A stretch of 64,000 bases of DNA from Solibacillus sp. FSL H8-0523 (GTDB lineage: Bacteria > Bacillota > Bacilli > Bacillales_A > Planococcaceae), in the NCBI RefSeq assembly GCF_038051985.1, contig NZ_CP150291.1, positions 2,046,001 to 2,110,000 of the forward strand, given 5' to 3'. A program made the translations under genes and the position numbers. Position 1 is the first letter of the stretch, and each line of letters starts with the position of its first letter. Shown one piece after another: positions 8,031-18,106 of this stretch. The notes beneath the pieces were generated by a model. It searched no databases and was not told where the DNA came from. It was given only the letters and a program-made list of their open reading frames with translations.

Positions 8031-9821
8031 TTAAATTTTAAACTGTCCAACGACGCTACGTAAATCATCTGCTTGTGCGGCAAGCTCTACTGCAGAGGCA
8101 TTGATTTCCTGCATCGATGCGGAGCCTTGTGTAGCAGCGGCTGCGCTACGTTCTGTATTGATTGCGGTATTTTCGGCAATCGCAGAAACATGCACGAATG
8201 AAGCTGTTACATCTTGTGAATTTGTTAAGGTTTGCTCGATTTGGCTTACCATGGTTGTTAAAATTTCAGACGTTTTTTCCGTCTGTTGTAAAATGTTTTG
8301 CAGGGAATCGGTCGTTTCGTTTGTTACTTCCACCCCGCGAATAACTTTTTGTACACCTGTTTGATTTTGCGTAATAATCGAGTTTACTTCGCTTTGAATC
8401 GAACCAACAATTGTTGATACTTCGCTCGCAGCGCGCTGTGATTGCTCAGCAAGCTTACGAACCTCATCGGCTACGACTGCAAAGCCTCGTCCATGCTCAC
8501 CAGCGCGCGCAGCTTCGATTGCTGCGTTAAGTGCTAGTAAGTTCGTTTGCTCAGCAATGGCTGTAATTGTGCCAATGATCGAGGTAATGTCATCAGATTT
8601 ACGTCCTAAGTTTTCGACTGTAGCAGAGGTAGAGGCCATTGTTTCCTCAATCTCTAACATCACATTCGATGATTGTGTCACCGAGTCACTGCCCAGATGT
8701 GCGGCTTGTTGCATCGCAGTAGCGGCCAGTTGGACTTCTAGTGCCTTATCATTTAATTCGTACATCGAACTTTCTAGCTTTTGCATTTCATTTGCTGCTT
8801 TTCCGATGCTCGATAAAATTTCGTGACTATCACCGGCGATGTCCTGTGTTGAGTTAGCAATCGAATCAATTGTGCGTGCATTTTCGTCGGCAAGCGCCAT
8901 TAATTCCTCTGAGCTCCCCGATACATTTTCTGCTAAATTTGATACGCGTTTAATGAGTGTAGAAATTGAATCAATTAAAATGTTTGTAGAGCCCGCAATT
9001 TCGGCGAATTCATCCTTCGTTTTGACTTTCACGCGACGTGTTAAATCACCACCAGCTTGTGCGATGTCTAATATTGAATTGTTGATCGCAATAGTATTTC
9101 GACGAATGGATTTTGATAAAATGTAGCCTAATGAAATCGTTAAAGCCATTGCGACAGCTGCTAAGATGAAGAATGAAATTTTAGAGGCAAGTGCAAATTG
9201 CTCAAGTTCTTTAATTGTTTCTTCATTGCGCTGTTGTAAAATGACGATAAGCTTTTCAGTACTTTCATCTATGTATGATTTAAAGCTTTGACTACCGCTT
9301 GATTTAAACATTTTCGCGGCGTTATCATAACCATACTTTTGACGTACTTCTATTGTCGATTTAGAATAAGAAAGATAATTCATATAAAATTGCTGAATCA
9401 TTGCGACAAGCTTCAGTTCTTCCTCTTGATTTTCAAAGGAACCCTGGACGGTTTTTAAATTATTATTAATGATTTCTTGCGTCTCTTCGAATTGCGTTAA
9501 ATTCTTGTCATCACCAGTAAGTAAATAGGTTTGCTCATGGCTCGACAATTTGGCGATGTCAGACGCTAAACTATTGATTTGCATTTGCTGTGCTAAGTTT
9601 TCGTCTGCAAATTCCCGCAAGCTCGTTTGTAATTTTGTGATATTAACATATGATAATATCTGCATAACGAGGATAATTGCCATTAAAACGGAGAAGGCGA
9701 GTATGATTCTCCCACGAATCAGACGGATGAATTTAAAATTGGATTTCTTCGTTTTTTGCTTTTTGGTAGGTTTCTCTGTAATATGTTTCTTTTTCTTTGT
9801 TTTACGCAAAAAATTCACCAA
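8031..9821 (-). CDS. transmembrane methyl-accepting chemotaxis protein
   Basis: This 596-residue chemoreceptor has a very basic cytoplasmic N-tail ([20 protein letters not shown]), a membrane segment near 32-54, an extracellular four-helix-like sensor near 55-212, a second membrane segment near 213-236, HAMP and a long signalling coiled coil. The hairpin tip reads [20 protein letters not shown], the site that binds CheA/CheW. The '[17 protein letters not shown]' sensor resembles the CHASE3/4HB class, so the ligand is unknown. The start is a TTG at 9821 or the adjacent GTG at 9818; the ribosome site is weak for either. No che genes are near, as is common for Bacillus receptors. Confidence 0.93.
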   Translation of the reverse strand: MVNFLRKTKKKKHITEKPTKKQKTKKSNFKFIRLIRGRIILAFSVLMAIILVMQILSYVNITKLQTSLREFADENLAQQMQINSLASDIAKLSSHEQTYLLTGDDKNLTQFEETQEIINNNLKTVQGSFENQEEELKLVAMIQQFYMNYLSYSKSTIEVRQKYGYDNAAKMFKSSGSQSFKSYIDESTEKLIVILQQRNEETIKELEQFALASKISFFILAAVAMALTISLGYILSKSIRRNTIAINNSILDIAQAGGDLTRRVKVKTKDEFAEIAGSTNILIDSISTLIKRVSNLAENVSGSSEELMALADENARTIDSIANSTQDIAGDSHEILSSIGKAANEMQKLESSMYELNDKALEVQLAATAMQQAAHLGSDSVTQSSNVMLEIEETMASTSATVENLGRKSDDITSIIGTITAIAEQTNLLALNAAIEAARAGEHGRGFAVVADEVRKLAEQSQRAASEVSTIVGSIQSEVNSIITQNQTGVQKVIRGVEVTNETTDSLQNILQQTEKTSEILTTMVSQIEQTLTNSQDVTASFVHVSAIAENTAINTERSAAAATQGSASMQEINASAVELAAQADDLRSVVGQFKI

Positions 9822-9912
9822 CTTTCTGAAAAATCAATATTTTATTATTTTACTACATTAATTGGAAATTTACACTAATAATTGGAATAAATTAAAAATG
9901 GGAGGAAAAATA

Positions 9913-10137
9913 TTGAAAAAGTCATTTTATCACTATGCATTAACGTTTAGAGGAGGAGATTGGGATGATTGTAAAGTTCGATTCGCAGAAAGTATGTTTG
10001 TTGATCACGGATTTCCAAAAGTATCGGAAGACTTCCACGAACTATCGAACTATATAGAAATGCAATTCAATGAGTATTTGACAACAGAAGCATTTGATGA
10101 ACTGTGGGATTTGTATGAATTAAAGTTTCACAGTTAA
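9913..10137 (+). CDS. yozE: YozE family (UPF0346) protein
   Basis: This 74-residue protein matches YozE in length and pattern: [13 protein letters not shown], then [21 protein letters not shown]. YozE adopts a small SAM-like helical fold of unknown role. The start is the TTG at 9913, 7 nt after GGGAGG; the frame also runs further upstream from 9862 but without a ribosome site. It lies divergently from the chemoreceptor gene. Confidence 0.9.
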   Translation: MKKSFYHYALTFRGGDWDDCKVRFAESMFVDHGFPKVSEDFHELSNYIEMQFNEYLTTEAFDELWDLYELKFHS

Positions 10138-10268
10138 TGAAATATTTGCTTACTTTAAAGGACGTTGGGTATAGTTAGGGGAGTATAAATAGGGTGCTCT
10201 GTTCGTTAAGAGATTTAGAGACAACTAATAAAATGACAGACTTTTTCACAAAGAAAGACGTCTAACGA

Positions 10269-10297
10269 TTGAATATTTATACGAAACCGTTTACAAT
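10269..10297 (+). promoter_or_regulatory. sigma-A promoter of deoD
   Basis: TTGAAT, a 17-nt spacer and TACAAT lie 33 nt before the deoD ATG. Confidence 0.7.
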
Positions 10298-10329
10298 CTA
10301 AATGAATGATGATGAAAGAGGGTTTATAA

Positions 10330-11037
10330 ATGAGCGTTCATATTAATGCCAAACAAGGCGAAATTGCAGAAATCGTATTATTACCAGGAGATCCATTACG
10401 TGCAAAATATATTGCAGAAACGTTTTTAGAAGACGTTGTTCAATACAACGAAGTACGTAACATCTTAGGTTACACAGGTACTTACAAAGGCAAGCGCATC
10501 TCTGTACAAGGGACAGGAATGGGTGTACCATCGATTTCAATCTATGCTACAGAGCTTATGCAAGAATACGGTGTACAAAAATTAATCCGTGTTGGTACTT
10601 GCGGCGCAATCCAAAAAGATGTAAAAGTTCGTGACGTTATCATTGCACAAACTTCATCTACTGACTCAAATTTAAACCGCGTAATCTTCGGTGGCAGCAT
10701 CGACTACGCACCAACAGCTGACTTTGATTTATTATTAAAAGCTTACAACGCTGCAAAAGCTGCAGATTTAAACGTACGTGTAGGGAACATCTTCACAGCA
10801 GATATGTTCTACTCGGACGAAGCACAAAATGAAAAACTAGCACAATACGGCGTACTAGCTGTAGAAATGGAAACATCAGCACTTTACACATTAGCTGCTA
10901 AATTCGGCCGTCAAGCACTTACTGTCTTAACAGTATCTGACCACATCTTAACAGGTGAAGTAACTACATCTGAAGAGCGTCAAACTACTTTTAATGACAT
11001 GATGATTATTGCACTAGAAGCTGCGATTCAAGAGTAG
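10330..11037 (+). CDS. deoD: purine-nucleoside phosphorylase DeoD
   Basis: This is the 235-residue, hexameric low-molecular-mass PNP, which splits purine (deoxy)nucleosides with phosphate for salvage. Diagnostic segments are [13 protein letters not shown] (phosphate site), [40 protein letters not shown] (ribose/base site) and VSDHI with the active Asp. The ATG has AGAGGG upstream and a well-placed promoter. It is monocistronic. I see no purine riboswitch in the roughly 190-nt leader region. Confidence 0.96.
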   Translation: MSVHINAKQGEIAEIVLLPGDPLRAKYIAETFLEDVVQYNEVRNILGYTGTYKGKRISVQGTGMGVPSISIYATELMQEYGVQKLIRVGTCGAIQKDVKVRDVIIAQTSSTDSNLNRVIFGGSIDYAPTADFDLLLKAYNAAKAADLNVRVGNIFTADMFYSDEAQNEKLAQYGVLAVEMETSALYTLAAKFGRQALTVLTVSDHILTGEVTTSEERQTTFNDMMIIALEAAIQE

Positions 11038-11069
11038 TTGTAGCAAGGGTTTGTGAGTTACCAATAGTT

Positions 11070-11140
11070 GGCGAGTGACCAAAAGAGACCAAAGTGATTT
11101 TTCACAGGTTATCGAAAAGGTTACTCGCCTTTTCTTTTTG
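11070..11140 (+). terminator. terminator after deoD
   Basis: The stem GGCGAGTGACC (11070-11080) pairs with GGTTACTCGCC (11119-11129) across a 38-nt loop region, then TTTTCTTTTT. Confidence 0.7.
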
Positions 11141-11279
11141 TTCATTGTCAATAAGGCTCTATGTGTAAGCGACATATAAATTTGAAATAAGCCGATTTTT
11201 AGTAATGAGTTATTAGGTGTCAGTATTATAAATGTGATAAGCTTGAAGGAGAAATATTAACTTTAAAGGGAGCGGTCAG

Positions 11280-11657
11280 TTGGGAATTTTCGATGGTTTG
11301 ATGGGAAACGCTAGTGAACTGAATGTAGACCATGTACAAAAGGAAATTAAGGATATATTGACTAGAAGCGAGAATGTTAAGAACGCTTATAAAGTGATTA
11401 GAGATACATTCGTATTTACAGACAAAAGATTAATATTAATTGATAAGCAAGGCGTTACGGGGAAGAAAACGGAGTATCTATCTATTCCGTATAAGAGTAT
11501 TGTGAGTTTTTCTGTTGAAACAGCGGGTACATTCGATTTAGATGCGGAGTTAAAGATATGGGTGTCGGGTAATAGCGTTCCTATACAAAAAAAATTCAAT
11601 AAGTCTACTAACATTTACGATGTGCAACGTGTACTTGCGGAATACGTATTAAGTTAA
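11280..11657 (+). CDS. bacterial PH-domain protein (PF08000 type)
   Basis: This 125-residue protein is a single bacterial pleckstrin-homology-like domain, recognisable from MGIFDGLMGNASELN, FVFTDKRLILIDKQGVTGKKTEYLSIPY and FSVETAGTFDLDAELKIW. These proteins form ring-like oligomers of unknown function. The start is a TTG 9 nt after AAGGGAG. It is monocistronic and followed by a terminator. Confidence 0.88.
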   Translation: MGIFDGLMGNASELNVDHVQKEIKDILTRSENVKNAYKVIRDTFVFTDKRLILIDKQGVTGKKTEYLSIPYKSIVSFSVETAGTFDLDAELKIWVSGNSVPIQKKFNKSTNIYDVQRVLAEYVLS

Positions 11658-11670
11658 AATGAGAGTAAAT

Positions 11671-11710
11671 TGCGATCAACGCTTAATGTTGGTCGTTTTC
11701 TTTTTGGCCA
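11671..11710 (+). terminator. terminator after the PH-domain gene
   Basis: GCGATCAAC and GTTGGTCGT form a stem with one G-U pair, followed by a T-rich tract. Confidence 0.75.
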
Positions 11711-11829
11711 TCACTGACATTTACTATGAGACGCATCGAGATTCGGTTATGCGGATAGTTGTACGACTCGAATCGTTAGGATTAAGAGTTTCTGCCATTA
11801 AAATGCGCTAGAGGGATTTAATAAAAACC

Positions 11830-12552
11830 TTATATGAGATTTAAATATACCCATATAATAAGGGTTCCTATGCCTGTCATTAATAAACTGTATACTACTG
11901 AAGATTGATTCAATGCTTCAAAGTATATCTCTTTAATCGTGACTATAATCATCATACCAATTGCAGAACTAATGATAAGAGACCACAAAAGTGGGTGATC
12001 CAGTCCAATATTACTCCCTAAAATTGCACCCATTCCAACAGGCAAAGAAACGATAATGGCAAAAAGAACAGACGCATGAAATTTAACTTTAGCTAAAAAT
12101 AATGGCGTAAACATGGCAATACCTTCTGGAATATTATGCAAAATGATCGTTTGAAGTACTGAATTGCTTAGTCCCATATTCTGACTTGAACCAAAAGCAA
12201 TACCTAATGGAAAATTATGTAGGGAAATGCTAAACATAAGAAATAGACCAGTGCGAATGTATAAATTTTCATTTTGTTTATCAGTGTCTCTAAAAATCCT
12301 ATGAGATGCTTTATGGATAATAAAAAAAAGGAATATTCCCGTTAAAAAGCCTGTAATAAATAAAATCCAACCGCCTAATTTAATACTTTCAGGTACAATT
12401 TCAAAATAGACTAATCCAATAATCATTCCTGCACATAAGGCATACGTGGTTGCGATACTTTGTTGAAACCTATTAAGAAATAGCGCTATTAATCCACCGA
12501 TACTAAGCCCTATTGTCGTTGTAACAAAACCAATAAATCCTAAATAATACAT
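11830..12552 (-). CDS. ZIP family divalent metal transporter
   Basis: This 240-residue, eight-segment membrane protein resembles ZupT/GufA. The two metal-site helices are explicit: HNFPLGIAFG and HNIPEGIAMF (ZIP signature HNxPEG). Such proteins import zinc or iron/manganese. A charged cytoplasmic loop (KASHRIFRDTDKQNENLY) lies between segments 3 and 4. The ATG has AAGGAGTG upstream. It is monocistronic, and no Zur- or MntR-like operator was recognised in front of it, so the metal cannot be specified. Confidence 0.92.
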   Translation of the reverse strand: MYYLGFIGFVTTTIGLSIGGLIALFLNRFQQSIATTYALCAGMIIGLVYFEIVPESIKLGGWILFITGFLTGIFLFFIIHKASHRIFRDTDKQNENLYIRTGLFLMFSISLHNFPLGIAFGSSQNMGLSNSVLQTIILHNIPEGIAMFTPLFLAKVKFHASVLFAIIVSLPVGMGAILGSNIGLDHPLLWSLIISSAIGMMIIVTIKEIYFEALNQSSVVYSLLMTGIGTLIIWVYLNLI

Positions 12553-12709
12553 ACAGCACTCCTTTTTGAATATATAAACATATATGGTGAATCAGGAGTA
12601 TTTATTCAAATAAAAGCAAAAACGAACGTATTCCCCCTATCTCAAATATTGGGAATATGATAACATGTGTCTGAATCTCTTAATTTTAGAAAAGAAAGGA
12701 AGTGCGGAT

Positions 12710-14224
12710 TTGAAAAAGATATTGAAACCATTAATTAGTGTTATTGCCATTGGTGCCCTCTCTCTGTCTATCAATCTAGATAACAATGTATCAGCTAATG
12801 AAATTGCAAATACATGTAAGTATGATTCGACATCGAAAGTTAACCCTGATTATTCAACAATGAACTGTTTGTTAACCGAAACTGCATTGATTTATGATGT
12901 TCCGCCTGAAATTGTGAAGGCAATAGCGGAAGGCGAAAGTGGAAATTGGCGTCATTTCGATGTGAATGGTGAAGCGATTGTAACAGCTGATAATGGAATT
13001 GGCATTATGCAAATTACAAATCAAGCCGACTACAATCAAGATAGACTAAAAAGCGATCTTGTCTATAATATTCGAGCGGGTGTAGAGACGCTTAATAAAA
13101 TGTTTAAGCGGAAGGATTTGCCTAGCATCAACGGAGGGGAAAAAAATGTACTGGAACATTGGTACTTCGCTATCATGGCTTATAACGGTACGAAGCCAGT
13201 AAATAGTCCAATTATCCAAGCAACTGGTGAAAGAAATGCAACTGCCTATCAAGAAAAAATTCTTCAAATCATCGAGAAATTGGAATTACTAGACTTAACA
13301 GTGCCGCATTTTTCACGCGAACATTTTCAATATGACTCTAGCAGCAAGGAAAATATTAAATTTTCAGAAATGAACTATGATTTTGATTTACCATATACAA
13401 AATCAAAGTATTTTTTTGAAACAAATCAAAAAGTTATTGTAACTACTAAAAACATTAGGGAAAGACCTACTACGGATAGTCAGACTGTAGGGACATTACG
13501 TGAAGGTGAAACGGTTACCATTACAGGTCCTTTTGAATATGAAGAAGTACCAACAAAGACAAACCATTTTGTTTGGTATCCAGTAAAAAGAAATGACGGC
13601 ACCAAAGGGTATGTAGCATCAAGTTATTTAAGCGACGCTGCTTTACCATCTACAACTCCAGTTAATACGAGTAAGGACTTTTCATCTTACGCTAAAAAGT
13701 TTGCCGACTTCAGTACTACAGCTTGGTGGAGAGATGATATGATTTGGGCCATCGACCGAGGTTTAATTAGTGGTTACGGTAACGTATGGAACGCAAAAAC
13801 AAAGAAATACGAAACGCAGTTACAACCGAACACACAATTAACAGAAGCTCACTTCCTAACAATCTTCTTCCGTTTCGCTCAAAAAGTTGAATTAGCAAGT
13901 GTAAAAAACACATCGACTTGGAATAAAAGTGGGTTATACAATATGGCGAAAAAGTACAAAATGCCTGTACTAGCGAATGAAGAATCTACAGCCTCTAAAG
14001 GTCTTGCGGATAAAGGCATTAGACGTGGTAAATTGGCACAACTGATGGCATCTTACTACTATGGGAATAAAGTAAGTGAAAACGAAGCTATTCAATTTTT
14101 CTTAGATAATGGGATTACTACAGCTACATCAATCGGTAGCTATAACCGTGACGAAATTTTAACTCGTTCTCAAATATCAGCGTTTATTCAAAGATATGAA
14201 TCATTCGTATCAAAGCAAAAATAA
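12710..14224 (+). CDS. exported lytic-transglycosylase-like protein with SH3b and SLH-like modules
   Basis: This is a 504-residue secreted wall protein. A signal peptide (residues 1-29, ...NVSAN) is followed by an SLT-like domain at about 50-190: AIAEGESGNW carries the likely catalytic Glu76, and NGIGIMQITNQADYNQD and YFAIMAYNG are the other SLT blocks. An SH3b domain follows at about 250-315 (NIRERPTTDSQTVGTLREGE, GYVASSYL), then a divergent SLH-like repeat (FADFSTTAWWRDDMIWAIDRGLISGYG) at about 330-400. It probably cleaves peptidoglycan glycan strands at the cell surface. The start is a TTG 8 nt after AAAGGAAG. It precedes another SLH protein. Confidence 0.85.
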   Translation: MKKILKPLISVIAIGALSLSINLDNNVSANEIANTCKYDSTSKVNPDYSTMNCLLTETALIYDVPPEIVKAIAEGESGNWRHFDVNGEAIVTADNGIGIMQITNQADYNQDRLKSDLVYNIRAGVETLNKMFKRKDLPSINGGEKNVLEHWYFAIMAYNGTKPVNSPIIQATGERNATAYQEKILQIIEKLELLDLTVPHFSREHFQYDSSSKENIKFSEMNYDFDLPYTKSKYFFETNQKVIVTTKNIRERPTTDSQTVGTLREGETVTITGPFEYEEVPTKTNHFVWYPVKRNDGTKGYVASSYLSDAALPSTTPVNTSKDFSSYAKKFADFSTTAWWRDDMIWAIDRGLISGYGNVWNAKTKKYETQLQPNTQLTEAHFLTIFFRFAQKVELASVKNTSTWNKSGLYNMAKKYKMPVLANEESTASKGLADKGIRRGKLAQLMASYYYGNKVSENEAIQFFLDNGITTATSIGSYNRDEILTRSQISAFIQRYESFVSKQK

Positions 14225-14233
14225 TGAAATTTA

Positions 14234-14268
14234 GAAACGGTTGCGTTAATTGCAATCGTTTTTTGAAT
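14234..14268 (+). terminator. terminator after the transglycosylase-like gene
   Basis: AAACGGTTGC and GCAATCGTTT pair (one G-U), followed by T6. Confidence 0.8.
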
Positions 14269-14420
14269 TTTACGGCTGATAATATTGTATAGGAGCTAAC
14301 CACTATACCATCATTATTATGTAATAGGGTTATGAAGGTGAAATATTTTTTTGATTTTTGAAACATTTCCATTATTTACACGTAAATGAATATAAAGCTA
14401 TCTAATAGGGGGTAAAGAAG

Positions 14421-16208
14421 ATGAAGAAAAAAATGTTTACAACTGTTTTAGCGTCAGCAATAGCAATTCCTGCAGTCGTTGTACCAGTAAGTGCGGATAC
14501 GGTATTTACGGATATTTCACCTATGAGCGAATATGCGGAGGCTGTGCAATTTTTATCGGCAGAAAAATTGATTACAGGATATAGTGATCACACATTCCGA
14601 CCAGAACAATCGATTTCGCGTCAACATGTCATCTCGATCATTAACAATGCAGTGGATTTAACGCCAATACGAGAAGCAAAGGCGTTCTCTGATGTTCCGA
14701 CAAATCACCCGTATTCCGAAGCAATTCAAAAAGCATACCGTGCAGGCATTATTGATGGCTATGAAGATAGCACATTTAAACCAGACCAAGCAATTACACG
14801 AGCACAAGCAGCAAAAGTAATGGCACTCGCGTTTAAACTACAACCCGGTGAAAAGGTTACATTCCAAGATGTGGCGAAAAACCATTGGAGCATGCCATAT
14901 ATACAAGCCTTTGCTAGTAGTGGTGTTACTACGACTGGTCTGTTCCATCCAAACGACCAACTGACGAGAGGGCATTATGCGCTATTTTTATATCGCTTAA
15001 TATCTAGTGAGGAGGCAGTCATGCCAAACTACAGTGGTAATTGGAGTGGTACATTAGACATTCCACAAAGTCCGTTAAATATTCAATTGCATTTATCTGA
15101 AGACGGGACAGGGACATTCTCTGTACCGGCGCAAGCGTTAAAAAACCATCCGATCAAATCGGTAACACAAACAGGTAACAAACTACGTGTAGAAATTAAT
15201 CTACCAGGTGCACCAATTGTCATTGAAGGTACTGTGGAGCAAGAAAAAATTAGTGCAACATTCTCACAAAGCGGCATGGAGCTACCAATCACATTAACAC
15301 CTTTTGTACCTGAGGAAGTAGAAGTGACATATGACGAGCTAGTAATTCCCGTAACGGGCGGAGAATTGAAAGTGGCGCTTCAAATGCCAACTGAACAAAG
15401 TGCACCAGTTCCAGTTGGGATAATTATCGCCGGTTCAGGTCCAACAACGAAGGATGGAAATACTGCTATTGGTGAAAATAATAGCTACAAAATGCTGGCA
15501 GAAGAGTTAGCAGAAAAAGGGATTGCGACAATTCGCTATGATAAGCGTGGAATCGGTGAAAATACCGCGCTCGTTGCCAAAGAAGAAGACTTAGTATTTG
15601 ATTTGTACGCACAGGACGTGGAGAGAATCGTCAAAGCAATAAATGCCGATCCAAGATTTTCTACAGTCCACGTTATTGGACACAGTGAAGGCTCATTAGT
15701 CGGAATGGTTGCGGCAACTTCAACGAAAGTAGATTCGGTTATTTCGCTCGCTGGTGCTGGACGTCCAGTTGACGACATATTGATTGAACAGTTAACACCA
15801 CAGCTATCGGAAGAATTACTGAAAGCAAGTAAGAACATTTTAGCCGTGTTGAAAAAAGGCGATAAAGTTGAAACGGTACCAGAAAGCTTATATTCATTAT
15901 TTAGACCTTCAGTTCAACCATATATGATTTCTTGGCTACAATACGACCCTTCGGAGATTTTAAAGTCTCTAGATGTGGAAACGTTAATTATTCAAGGGAA
16001 AAACGATGTCCAAGTAAAAGTGAGCGATGCTGAACGCTTAAGCGCAGCGAAGCCTTCTGCAAAACTCCAATATTTTGACACGATGAATCACGTACTAAAA
16101 GATTCCCCAACGGATCTGGCAGGAAATATTGCGACTTATACCAACCCAACACTGCCACTTGCTGAAGGACTTGTTGACAGTATTAGCTCGTTTATTTTAA
16201 AAAAGTAA
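14421..16208 (+). CDS. S-layer-anchored alpha/beta hydrolase
   Basis: This 595-residue exported protein begins with a signal peptide (ends PVSADT, about residue 26) and three SLH domains at about 27-80, 92-143 and 148-195 (each with the ITGYSDHTFRPEQ-type motif), which bind pyruvylated wall polymer. A beta-rich middle domain (about 205-290) is followed by an alpha/beta hydrolase: IIAGSGPTTKDGN (oxyanion), RYDKRGIG, GHSEGSL (nucleophile Ser), KNDVQVKV (Asp) and MNHVLKD (His). The enzyme most resembles dienelactone-hydrolase-type or COG1073 esterases. The substrate is unknown. The ATG follows GGGGGTAAAG. It is a clear surface-display architecture. Confidence 0.9.
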   Translation: MKKKMFTTVLASAIAIPAVVVPVSADTVFTDISPMSEYAEAVQFLSAEKLITGYSDHTFRPEQSISRQHVISIINNAVDLTPIREAKAFSDVPTNHPYSEAIQKAYRAGIIDGYEDSTFKPDQAITRAQAAKVMALAFKLQPGEKVTFQDVAKNHWSMPYIQAFASSGVTTTGLFHPNDQLTRGHYALFLYRLISSEEAVMPNYSGNWSGTLDIPQSPLNIQLHLSEDGTGTFSVPAQALKNHPIKSVTQTGNKLRVEINLPGAPIVIEGTVEQEKISATFSQSGMELPITLTPFVPEEVEVTYDELVIPVTGGELKVALQMPTEQSAPVPVGIIIAGSGPTTKDGNTAIGENNSYKMLAEELAEKGIATIRYDKRGIGENTALVAKEEDLVFDLYAQDVERIVKAINADPRFSTVHVIGHSEGSLVGMVAATSTKVDSVISLAGAGRPVDDILIEQLTPQLSEELLKASKNILAVLKKGDKVETVPESLYSLFRPSVQPYMISWLQYDPSEILKSLDVETLIIQGKNDVQVKVSDAERLSAAKPSAKLQYFDTMNHVLKDSPTDLAGNIATYTNPTLPLAEGLVDSISSFILKK

Positions 16209-16224
16209 TTTGTAACAGATCAAT

Positions 16225-16270
16225 AACTAACCACGTGGCAATGTACGCTGCTACGCGGTTAGTTGTTTTT
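16225..16270 (+). terminator. terminator after the SLH-hydrolase gene
   Basis: AACTAACCACGT pairs with ACGCGGTTAGTT (one mismatch), followed by GTTTTT. Confidence 0.75.
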
Positions 16271-16360
16271 GTAGGGTAAATGCTAACTTCCTACAATTCG
16301 CCATATGCATTTCCCTACCATTCATGGTAAATTATTGACAAGAGAAGGAGTGGATAAAAA

Positions 16361-17191
16361 ATGACAATTACAACAAAAACATTAGCAAACGGCGTAGAAA
16401 TGCCTCTTATCGGCTACGGAACATTCCGCATGAAGGACCATGATGTGGCGTATAAGGGGGTATCACAGGCATTAGAGCTTGGCTACCGTCATCTTGATAC
16501 AGCGGCCATTTATGCGAATGAAGAAGCGGTGGGACGCGCCATTAAGGATGCGAACATTGCACGTGAGGAGTTGTTTATTACGACAAAGGTTTGGAATAGC
16601 GATCAAGGCTATGACCAAACATTAAAAGCGTTTGAAACATCACTACAAAAGCTAGGGTTAGATTATGTAGATCTTTACTTAATTCACTGGCCGAAATCGA
16701 CAATGAAAGATACGTACCGTGCACTAGAGCGCCTGTATGAAGAAAAGCTAATTCGTGTACCGGGTGTTTCTAATTTCCATCGCCATCATTTAGACGAGCT
16801 GTTTACATCATGCAATGTTTCGCCAATGGTCAATCAAATCGAAGTTCATCCGTCATTATCACAGATGGATTTACGCGCGTACTGTACACAGCATGACATC
16901 GCGGTAACATCTTGCGCGCCACTTGGAACGGGGATTGTGTTTACACATCCAATCATTAAGCGTCTTGCGGCCAAATATGAAAAAACACCTGCACAAATTA
17001 TTCTACGCTGGCAGCTTGAAGTGGGCAATATCGCCATTCCAAAATCAGTGACGAAGGAACGCCTAGAAGAAAACTTAAAGGTGTTTGATTTTGCATTAAC
17101 AGCAAATGAAGTCGCTGAAATGGCAACATTAAATACATGCCATCGTACAGGCACAAATCCTGATGATGGCTATATCAATCCGAATTTCTAA
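16361..17191 (+). CDS. aldo/keto reductase
   Basis: This 276-residue cytosolic NADPH-dependent oxidoreductase belongs to the AKR5-like group (YvgN/YtbE type). The catalytic tetrad is visible: Asp and Tyr in YRHLDTAAIYANE, Lys in ITTKVWN and His in LIHWP. The family signature VSNFHRHHLDEL and the C-terminal cofactor site AIPKSVTKERLEENL are also present. Relatives reduce methylglyoxal and other aldehydes. The gene is monocistronic, with a GAAGGAGTG ribosome site and its own terminator. Confidence 0.95.
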   Translation: MTITTKTLANGVEMPLIGYGTFRMKDHDVAYKGVSQALELGYRHLDTAAIYANEEAVGRAIKDANIAREELFITTKVWNSDQGYDQTLKAFETSLQKLGLDYVDLYLIHWPKSTMKDTYRALERLYEEKLIRVPGVSNFHRHHLDELFTSCNVSPMVNQIEVHPSLSQMDLRAYCTQHDIAVTSCAPLGTGIVFTHPIIKRLAAKYEKTPAQIILRWQLEVGNIAIPKSVTKERLEENLKVFDFALTANEVAEMATLNTCHRTGTNPDDGYINPNF

Positions 17192-17201
17192 GAGTTATTT
17201 A

Positions 17202-17240
17202 GAAACGACCAACACATTTTTCGTTGGTCGTTTCTTTTTA
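17202..17240 (+). terminator. terminator after the aldo/keto reductase gene
   Basis: A 12-bp stem, GAAACGACCAAC with GTTGGTCGTTTC, is followed by T5. Confidence 0.9.
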
Positions 17241-17261
17241 ATGATTCTGCGCAAAATAAAA

Positions 17262-17290
17262 CAACCGGCAAAAAGATGCCGGCTGTATAA
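17262..17290 (-). terminator. terminator after the gamma-SASP gene
   Basis: On the minus strand AGCCGGCA pairs with TGCCGGTT across a T-rich loop and is followed by GTTTTATTTT. Confidence 0.7.
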
Positions 17291-17296
17291 TCTGAC

Positions 17297-17605
17297 TTAC
17301 TGATTATTATTTTGGTTATTGTTGTTTGAAAAACGGCCAGAAGCTTGCTGTTTTTTCGCTTCGGCTTGTTGGTTTTGCTGACGTACTTGGTTCACGTCTG
17401 TTTCCTGTCCAAATTCTACATTTTTAGAATTCGAATTTTGGAAACGATTGCTTGAAAATAACCCAGAAGCGCGTTGTTTTTTTGCTTCCGCTTGTTGATT
17501 CTGTTGTTTAATTTCGTTTACATCTGTGTCGCGCCCAAACTCGGTATTCATTTTTTTCTTGAAGTTAAGGTTGTTGTTGTTATTGTTATTATTATTGTTT
17601 GACAT
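17297..17605 (-). CDS. sspE: gamma-type small acid-soluble spore protein
   Basis: This 102-residue Asn/Gln-rich protein has the duplicated gamma-SASP core: EFGRDTDVNEIKQQNQQAEAKKQ and EFGQETDVNQVRQQNQQAEAKKQ. Each begins with the (T)EFG.(E/D)TD stretch cut by the germination protease Gpr. Gamma-SASPs do not coat DNA but are an amino-acid store used during spore outgrowth. The ATG at 17605 follows AGGAGGTG; an in-frame GTG at 17614 falls within that site and is rejected. Expression in the forespore is expected from the family. It is the clearest sign that the organism sporulates. Poly-Asn tails are encoded by simple AAY repeats. Confidence 0.95.
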   Translation of the reverse strand: MSNNNNNNNNNNLNFKKKMNTEFGRDTDVNEIKQQNQQAEAKKQRASGLFSSNRFQNSNSKNVEFGQETDVNQVRQQNQQAEAKKQQASGRFSNNNNQNNNQ

Positions 17606-17680
17606 CGTCTTCACCTCCTACAAGTAGTCTGTACAGAGGTGTTTTTTTTATTCTGTAAAAAATTTGTGCTGCAGCTTTCC

Positions 17681-17968
17681 TCATCTTTCTTTCCACGTCA
17701 GGAGCATCAGCCTGTAAATAACGAATACACCAACATACGCACCTGCAATTAAAAACACTTCATTTAAAAATAGGGCATGGATGGAGGTCATAAATACGGC
17801 ATCATCGACAATGATTTGATAGATGGATGTAGCGGCAATCCCGCCGAAAATGATCGTGGAAAGAAGAGCAAACCCATTAAAAACTATTTTTACTTTATCG
17901 CTTTTTTGCACAAGATAAAGCATAACAAGTGGGACAACAATGCTGGAAATGACAAGTAAGGCTTTCAA
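17681..17968 (-). CDS. small membrane protein, three predicted segments
   Basis: This 95-residue protein has three hydrophobic segments (about 2-20, 32-50 and 65-86) and a basic C-terminus (LTWKER). It starts at a TTG 7 nt after AAAGGAG; the longer frame from 18034 has no ribosome site. The family is not recognised, although the size and layout fit the many small sporulation or envelope membrane proteins of Bacillales. It is upstream of, and on the same strand as, the gamma-SASP gene, 75 nt away. Confidence 0.75.
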   Translation of the reverse strand: MKALLVISSIVVPLVMLYLVQKSDKVKIVFNGFALLSTIIFGGIAATSIYQIIVDDAVFMTSIHALFLNEVFLIAGAYVGVFVIYRLMLLTWKER

Positions 17969-18106
17969 AATCGCACTCCTTTTTATTGTCCTAGTATGTG
18001 CTTTTAAAATAGAACTAAACAAATGGAAATACACTTAAAATCATGATAAGAAGTTGTTATGGAAATGCCTTCTTTATCAAATAATGAGGGAAAAGGAGCT
18101 GAGTGA

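Noticed and set aside
11716-11811. Short open stretch DIYYETHRDSVMRIVVRLESLGLRVSAIKMR
   Set aside because: No start or ribosome site; it lies after a terminator. It could be a relic, but there is not enough sequence to support a family.
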